Assembly: GCF_020360975.1 (NCBI RefSeq)
Contig: NW_025408687.1
Location: 124,001-188,000 of the forward strand
Reading direction: 5' to 3'
Source: Hirsutella rhossiliensis
Lineage: Eukaryota; Ascomycota; Sordariomycetes; Hypocreales; Ophiocordycipitaceae
DNA length: 64,000 bases
Positions 57,929 through 64,000 of this stretch are shown here, piece after piece. The notes below the pieces were generated by a model that was not told the origin of the DNA, ran no database searches, and saw nothing but the letters and a program-made list of their open reading frames with translations. The number at the start of each line of letters is the position of its first letter. The stretch's first letter is position 1. The translations under genes and the position numbers were made by a program.

Positions 57929-60900
57929 TTAGTCCAGGACAACGACGTCGTGAGCATCGCCCCGCTTTGGCCCCTTGAGCGGCGCCGACGAGTCGCCGCC
58001 CCCCATGTCCAGGACGACGGCCCGGACGGCGTCGTCAATGGCCAGGAGCATGGCCTCGACGCCGCCGCTGGGCCGACCTGCGGCGCCCGTCGCTAGACCT
58101 AGCCAGTCCTCGCCCTTGGCGTTCCAGATGGGCCTCAGCGCCTTGTTGAACTCGTCTTGCGGCGAAGCGCGGGCGCCGGCGTCGGACCGCCAGATGTGCC
58201 ACCAAGCCTCTCCCCGCCGCAGCTTCATCCGCAACTCGAGCACCACGCACTCCTTCATGATGCCCTCTGCAGCGGCACCGCTGTACCCAATCCTCATCCA
58301 CCCAATGGCCTTCATCGCAAACTCGAAACGGCCCTGGTTTTGCGCTTCAATGCTGTCCCACTTCGTCTGCAGCTCGTCGACGGCCACAAGGGCGGGGAGC
58401 GACGCCGGCAGCCAAGCCGTCAACGCCCCGATCCCGCCATCGCTATTGACGAGCCGCCTCATGAGGTCGAGGACGCGGAGGTGCGGATTGCCGCTGTCCA
58501 TCTCAACCTCGATCTCGTCCCTGGAGAGATCCAGCGACACGCGCCACGGTTTGAATATCTCGACTCCCTCGTCTCCCTGCCTGGGCTTTGCGCCGTAGCA
58601 GAAGGTGACCCGTTTCAACGTCATCGACTCGGTCTTGACGGCCCCGCCGGCATTTGTGACGGCCTCGAAAAAGTTGACGAAGCGGTCGATGGCCTTGATT
58701 CGGGTTTTGAGGGCGCCGAAGATCGGTTTCCCCACAGGCCTCCGAATTCGCAGCGAGAACTCGCCCCGACGGGGATTGTAGGAAACGTCGTGGTCGACCA
58801 TGCCCTTCAACGCCACAAACGTCGCGGGCCTCCGGACTTTGACGACTGCGTCGGAGACGCAGATGAGCTCGCTCACCGGGGAACCATCTGCACCAGTCTC
58901 ATCGGAGGTTGCTGACAGAGACTGGATGCCCTTGAAGTTGATGAGCACAATGTTGTCCGCCCAAGCCTGCTTGAGCGTCAGGCTTGTCCCGGTGTATTTT
59001 TGCATGAGCGACAACAGCTCGACGTTATCAGCCGTGAGGTCGCCTTCGCGCGTGTTTCCGGCTGTTCCGTCTTTCGAATTGCCGGACGATATCATGGAGG
59101 GAAACAAGGCGGACAGTGAAACCTCAATCGATGGCAGCCGCACTTGCTGCGAGAGCGACGAGTCCGTACTGTCGCTCGACTTGCTCTTGATCCTATGTCG
59201 ATGCAGCTCTCGTACGTCAACCGACTGCGTGATGATGCCCGTCGTGAACAGCGCCAGGTTGTTCCAGAAAGCCTCTGACTGGTCGGGGTGGCCCTTGTGA
59301 AGCGGCAGCTTGGTCTTGAATTTGAGGGCGCGGTTCGACTCGCCACGGTTCCTGGCAAGTGCGTTAGCATTGTCGACAAGTTTGTTCGCTGGGTATGGCG
59401 CTCACGCTTCAATGAGCCACCATTCGTCCCCGCCGAGACCCAGGAATACCACCACGAACCAGCTCGCGCCCCAGCCGTCTTTCTGAAGCCAGATGGCGCG
59501 ACTCCAGTCGCGAAGCTTGGTCACCGACTTCGTTTCCTCGAGAGTTAAAGGCGACTTGCGCGAAAACCAGCCCATTGAGCTTCCGCGCCGATTGAGCTCG
59601 TCCTCCATGACTGCACAGCGGACATTTTCCAGACAGTTTGCACCGTCCTCGGCAAGATTCTTGCCATTGTTCAACTGATGCTCGGATTGGACCGTGAACT
59701 TTGAGTGCGGCTTGACGGCAAATACACCTGCCATTGGCTCCAGCACCAGAGTTGCCGTGTCACTATATCCCACTTGTATCGACAAGCATGAAACCGCCGG
59801 ATCTGACTTGGACACGTCAAGTACCATGCTCGCTTCCCGATTCTTGAACCGGGGTGTAGTCAGGAGTTTGTCGTGAATGCCTGTCAGGATGTATTCAATG
59901 TGCCGGCCAACGACGTTGGTCAAGAGAGACTCTGCCGAGACGTGATTCACGTCCAGCTCAATGTCAATGTCCTTGACCTCCTTGTTGTCCCGATACCATT
60001 TTGCCACAATGAAGCTTGTTGCTTTCGGATCAGCCCTGCCATTTGGTCTGCGGCCGCTATTGACCGCCACCAGAACCCAGCTCTTGGTTCCCGTTGTCGC
60101 CGTTCGTGACGTCCAGTACTGGATTGCCAAGGCCCGGTTCAATGGCTCAACCGCAAGGGTCCCGGTCCACGAGTTTCTGCCCAGCTGAATGGCTTGACGT
60201 TTCAGCTCGTTGATCTTGGATGTTAGAACAAATTCATGCAGAAACTGGTAGCATCCTGCCAGCCCGTCTTTGTTAAGCGCTTCGTTGACGCAGCCTTCCA
60301 AGTATGTCCTCAAGGATTCGGGAAGAGACGCTGCCGCGGGTTTGAAGGCGTATCTGAAGTCGATGAACCAAAACTGCTTCTCGAAGTCTTCATCGGCAAT
60401 CGTCAGGTCGACCTCGAATTCGCCGTCAACCTTGAATGTTACCCGTCCAGACCCTATCTCGTAGTTGCGAAAATGGTACGGTATCTTGTCGTAGTCCTCG
60501 AGGTTCAGCCTCAACGACAACAGTGTGTTCAGGTCGTTCATCCACTTGAGCTGCTCGCTTGGGGTCAAGGGAGCTGGGTCCAGGTAATTAAGCTGCATAT
60601 CGAGAGACGTTAAAGGCTCGGCTCGCTGAACGGCTGTTCGGCAGGGGCGCACTTACGTCGGGCATCCAGGGCGCTTTTCCTGTGGACAGTATTTGCAGCG
60701 CCGTCTTCAGGTCTGGACTTGGCATCCTTGCAAAAGTCAAGTCGCGTTTAACATTGACGATGTTATCGAGAGACGAGTCGTATAGTATCCTCTGCTGGTC
60801 GATGTGAAACTTGAGGTCGATGAGCTTGCTGACCATTTCCGACTTCCTGCTCCACTCGGTGATGACGAGGGCCTTGAGCCATTTCCCATGCAAATCCTGC

Positions 60901-61355
60901 GCGAAGCTTGCCAGGTTGCCCTTCTTGCGGAGATTTTCACTCGAGCTGTCGTCGGGGCCGCCGCCAGCCGCCAAGGCCGAGTTGCCATTGACGGCTGTCG
61001 CAGGCAGAGGCATTTTGGCAAGCTCTGCGATCTTTTCTTGGAGCGAGTTGTGCGTCACCTGGGCCAGCCGCGTGAGCAACAGAGACAGCGGGACGAAGCC
61101 ATGCGTAATGTGGACAATCTCCTCGGGAAGATCGTTCATTCTCGGGTGCGGCGCGGTCGAAGTTGGTTCCCGAGAGCGTTCCGATGCGCCCCCCCCGTTG
61201 ACGGGGCCATTATCCTTTGCGGTCGCCATCTTGTCCTTCTCAGGCGCAGCCAACAGAGCGCCCGTACCGTTGATTCCGTTGGCGCCGCGGTCCCTGTCGT
61301 GGTCGGTGCGTGAGCCATTTTGGCCTCCTGGCTCCATGTTGATGACGCCGGGCAT
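57929..61355 (-). CDS. med14: Mediator complex subunit 14 (Rgr1)
   Basis: Three exons (60657-61355, 59406-60592, 57929-59351) encode 1102 residues; introns are 64 and 54 bp with junctions APWMPD|LNYLDPAPL and WWLIEA|NRGESNRA. After a low-complexity N-terminus, the MED14 domain begins with MNDLPEEIVHITHGFVPLSLLLTRLAQVTHNSLQ-type sequence around residues 72-105, continuing to SKLIDLKFHIDQQRILYD and NVKRDLTFARMPSPDLKTAL. The long middle and C-terminal regions have few named motifs but match the fungal family in length. MED14 is the scaffold joining head, middle and tail of Mediator and is needed for activated RNA polymerase II transcription. The start ATG at 61355 is the first in the frame. Confidence 0.92.
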
Positions 61356-62389
61356 TTACTACTCGTCCCCAAGTCCGCGCAAGTAAACCGGGAACTCGAC
61401 GGCGGCAGGGCCACGGCCGCGGGTGGCGCAGGCTTCGTGTCCCGTGGATGCTTTCAGGCGCCTTTGTTTGTCATGGAGATTGTGCCGAAATGACTTCACA
61501 GACGAGCCGACCGGAGCATGGTAATACGACTCGTCTGCAAGTGGAACCCAGGGCGCGCTGACGATTCGCATGGATTCCGAGAGAGTGCGCGACCGGACTG
61601 ACCGTCTCCCGCTCCTCGAAGGGATCCGCCGACTATCTGCGCCGGCAGGTTGGGCGAGGCGAGTGAACGAGGGCGAGGCGTCCGTTGGCGGGCGACGAGG
61701 CGCCAGCGGGAGTGAGGAAACGTATCCGGTTCGACAATGCAGGTAATCGGATGAGCGCGACGCGGTAATGATGGGTCTAGGGTCGTAGGTGGTTGAGCAA
61801 GGGCGGGTTGAGGAAAACGAATGGCGGCGACTGAAAGGGGACTGAAAGTCGCGAGGCGAGGACCTCTGGTAGCGGAAGCGCCAGATGGGGAGCCGCCCGG
61901 TCATGTGAGGCGGCGCGTGCACGGGCCACTTTCGCGGTCCGCAAAGCTTGTCGATGGCTCCAACCTTACATAATGGCCTGAGGCTTATATCCGCAGTCAT
62001 TAACCGGACCCGGAGTCCCGACGTCAGAAGTACCAAAAGCTGCCACGCAGAAACCTCAGTTGCGCCAAAACTACCACACGACGACACTGCGATACACTAT
62101 CTTCTATAGATTCCTTCCCGACCCCTTTAAGCGGCTTCTGTTTCATTTTCGAGATCTTGCGAGGCAGACGCCGAACTCGCAGAACCCGACCCTGCATCTC
62201 GTCGCCATTGTCCTGCCATCCTTCCTCTCCTTGAATCACCCAGATTCTGTCCAGACGGAGTTGCGCCACGCCAGAGAGCTGAGCAGTCGCTTGCACATGG
62301 TCAAATCAGCTGCGACAGCCATCAGCCCCATTGATCCGCCCAAGGCGCCCACACCATGTTCAACATGAGGGGCACCGGCGGCGACAGAC
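61356..62389. other. Intergenic stretch, med14 promoter and G6PD 3' region
   Basis: About 1 kb. A 90-codon frame on the minus strand (62024-62296) and a 102-codon frame on the plus strand (62060-62368) overlap each other and look like chance frames. No gene is supported. Confidence 0.55.
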
Positions 62390-63939
62390 TTACAACTTGT
62401 TAGGAGGGGTTGCTGTAGTTGTCGGCCACTGGTAGCCCGTCGCGTCGCTAAACTTGTAGCCGTACGAAGCCGTGAAGTCGTCCAGGACCGCGGGGCCGCG
62501 AGATCCTGTCGCGACAGGTGAGCAGGCTGTTTTTAATCGTGTCCTCGCCTCCCGTGGGCAGCGCGCAGACTTACCATAGGGGTATTCCATTGGGATGATT
62601 TCCTTGTTGTCATCGAGGTAATGGAGCAGCGGCGTAAATATGCGCCAGCTCGCATCAAGCTCATCGTCACGCACAAAATTGGAGTGATCACCCTTGAGGC
62701 AGTCGAGAACCAGGGATTCGTAAGCCTCCGGAATCTTGAGGTCGGAGAACCGTCGTCGGTAGGTGAGATCGAGTTCAGTGACGACGGTCTGCATACTCAG
62801 GCCTGGCAGCTTGGAGTTCATCTTGATGTAGACACTCTCGTTGGGCTGAATGCGCATAACAAGTTCGTTCCGCGGAATGTCCTTGAAGATGCCTGAGGAC
62901 ACATCCTTGAACTGAATCCGAATCTCCGTTTTCTGCTCGTTGAGTGCCTTGCCGGCCTTCATGATGAAAGGAACGCCGTCCCAGCGCTCGTTCTTGATGT
63001 ACGCTACGAGCGCGCAGAACGTGGGACATCTTGAGTCCCTCGGGACCGTCTCGTCTTCCTTGTACGAAGGTTTGCTTCCGTCGAGAGACTTTCCGTACTG
63101 GCCGATGATGACGTTCTTGGGCTCGATGGCAGGGATGGCACGGAGCACCCGGACTTTTTCGTCGCGGATGTCCTCGGCGTCGAACGAGATGGGTCGGTCC
63201 ATGGCGAGCAGAGTAAGAACTTGCAAGAGATGGTTCTGCATGACGTCGCGAATAATGCCAAACTCGTCAAAGTAGCCTCCTCGCCCTTCAGTGCCAAAGG
63301 GCTCTTTGAAAGAGATTTGCACGTTGTCGATGTGCTGGCGGCTCCACGTGGCACCCAGGAACGAGTTGCCAAAGCGCAGGATCAAGATGTTCTTGACCAT
63401 TTCTTTGCCTAGGTAGTGGTCGATGCGGAAAAGCTCTTCTTCCTTCCAATCGGGTCTGAGGGACTTTTGAAGCTCGCGGGAGCTGGCGAGGTCCTTGCCG
63501 AACGGTTTCTCGACCTTGACAAGTACGTTTAGTAAGTATGCAGACAAGAAGCGGAGCCGTTGAAGCGAGAAGGGTTCAGGCAAAGAATGCTCACAATGAC
63601 TCGGGCAATGCCGTTGGACGGGTAGCAACACTTCTTCAAGTGCTGGGAGACGGTGGTGAAGACGCTGGGCGGCAGGGCCATGTAGAATAGTCTGTTTGTC
63701 TCCGACTGACCCTTCTCGAGCTCTTGCAGATGCTTGTTGAGGTTCTGGAACGACTCATCCTTGTCGTAGTAGCCGGAGATGTAGGAGCACAAGCCGCAAA
63801 AATCATTGAGTTGCTGTTCAATCTCCTTGGTGGGTGTCTTCATGTAGGACTTGATGCGTCGCAGGTATTCGTCGTGGTCCATCTTGGTGCGGGCATAGCC
63901 CACGATTCTGACATCCTTGGGCAGAAACTGATTTCGATA
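62390..63939 (-). CDS. Glucose-6-phosphate 1-dehydrogenase, C-terminal part (gene continues past the window)
   Basis: Three exons are inside the window (63595-63939, 62575-63514, 62390-62505), giving 466 residues. The 5' part lies beyond 64000: the sequence from 63940 is intron, with a CTAAC branch site and GTGCAG acceptor, before YRNQFLPKDVRIVGYARTK. Hence the N-terminal NADP-binding motif is not seen. The catalytic segment RIDHYLGKE is present, with VEKPFGKDLASSRE upstream and LRFGNSFLGATWSRQHIDNVQ downstream. The last intron (62506-62574) is 69 bp, without a stop and in frame. The product makes 6-phosphogluconolactone and NADPH, the first step of the oxidative pentose phosphate pathway. 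It ends NKL; its stop codon overlaps a GTAAGT donor-like site. Confidence 0.95.
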
Positions 63940-64000
63940 CTGCACAAAGTTAGTTAGGCTGTTTGCCGCGGTCGAAGGCAGCGACCGAACGGTTCAAGGG

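Noticed and set aside
61351..61361. Alternative start for med14 upstream of 61355
   Set aside because: The ATG at 61355 is the first in frame and gives a plausible fungal MED14 N-terminus.
62024..62296. 90-codon minus-strand frame between med14 and G6PD
   Set aside because: No domain recognised and overlapping frames on both strands; no exon support.
1..64000. tRNA, 5S rRNA, CRISPR array, transposon or virus-like sequence
   Set aside because: I looked by eye for B-box-like sequence (GGTTCGAATCC), spaced direct repeats and reverse transcriptase or transposase motifs on both strands and found none; a covariance-model or profile search would be more reliable.

Overview
The window is nuclear DNA of a filamentous ascomycete, most likely a Sordariomycete and plausibly Hypocreales. 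It is GC-rich. Genes are split by short GT...AG introns (I modelled 34 complete ones, mostly 47-120 bp) with CTAAC/CTGAC-like branch sites. Proteins are of fungal type: Clf1, Prp31, Ric1, a Zn(II)2Cys6 regulator and a CYP52-like P450. I cannot name the genus. Coordinates are CDS spans, and exon limits are given in each entry. I saw no tRNA, rRNA, CRISPR array, transposon or virus-like gene; this was by eye only.

Left part (1-21 kb): the 3' end of a conserved fungal protein of unknown function, then clf1 and prp31, two splicing factors transcribed away from each other from about 276 bp. A 7.8 kb stretch without a gene follows, ending at a short two-finger C2H2 transcription factor. After another 3.6 kb without a gene comes an acetate kinase gene whose reading frame is broken.

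Middle part (21-43 kb): a five-exon Zn(II)2Cys6 regulator, Tex1/THOC3, B-type cyclin, mitochondrial ribosomal protein L2, a PAP2 lipid phosphatase, the casein kinase 2 beta subunit, and Ric1 (Ypt6 exchange factor).

Right part (43-64 kb): an Aro8-type aminotransferase with a basic N-terminal extension, a CYP52-like P450, a secreted GH20 hexosaminidase, Nab2-like poly(A) RNA-binding protein, protoporphyrinogen oxidase, Mediator subunit 14, and glucose-6-phosphate dehydrogenase, which runs off the right edge.

Most genes are housekeeping, with many in mRNA synthesis, splicing and export (clf1, prp31, tex1, nab2, med14). Nothing looks like a secondary-metabolite, defence or mobile cluster. The strongest unusual observations are the damaged acetate kinase, the long gene-free stretch before the C2H2 gene, and families of short palindromic motifs (TACGGAGTA, GGTACCTAGGTACC-like) that I saw only between genes.
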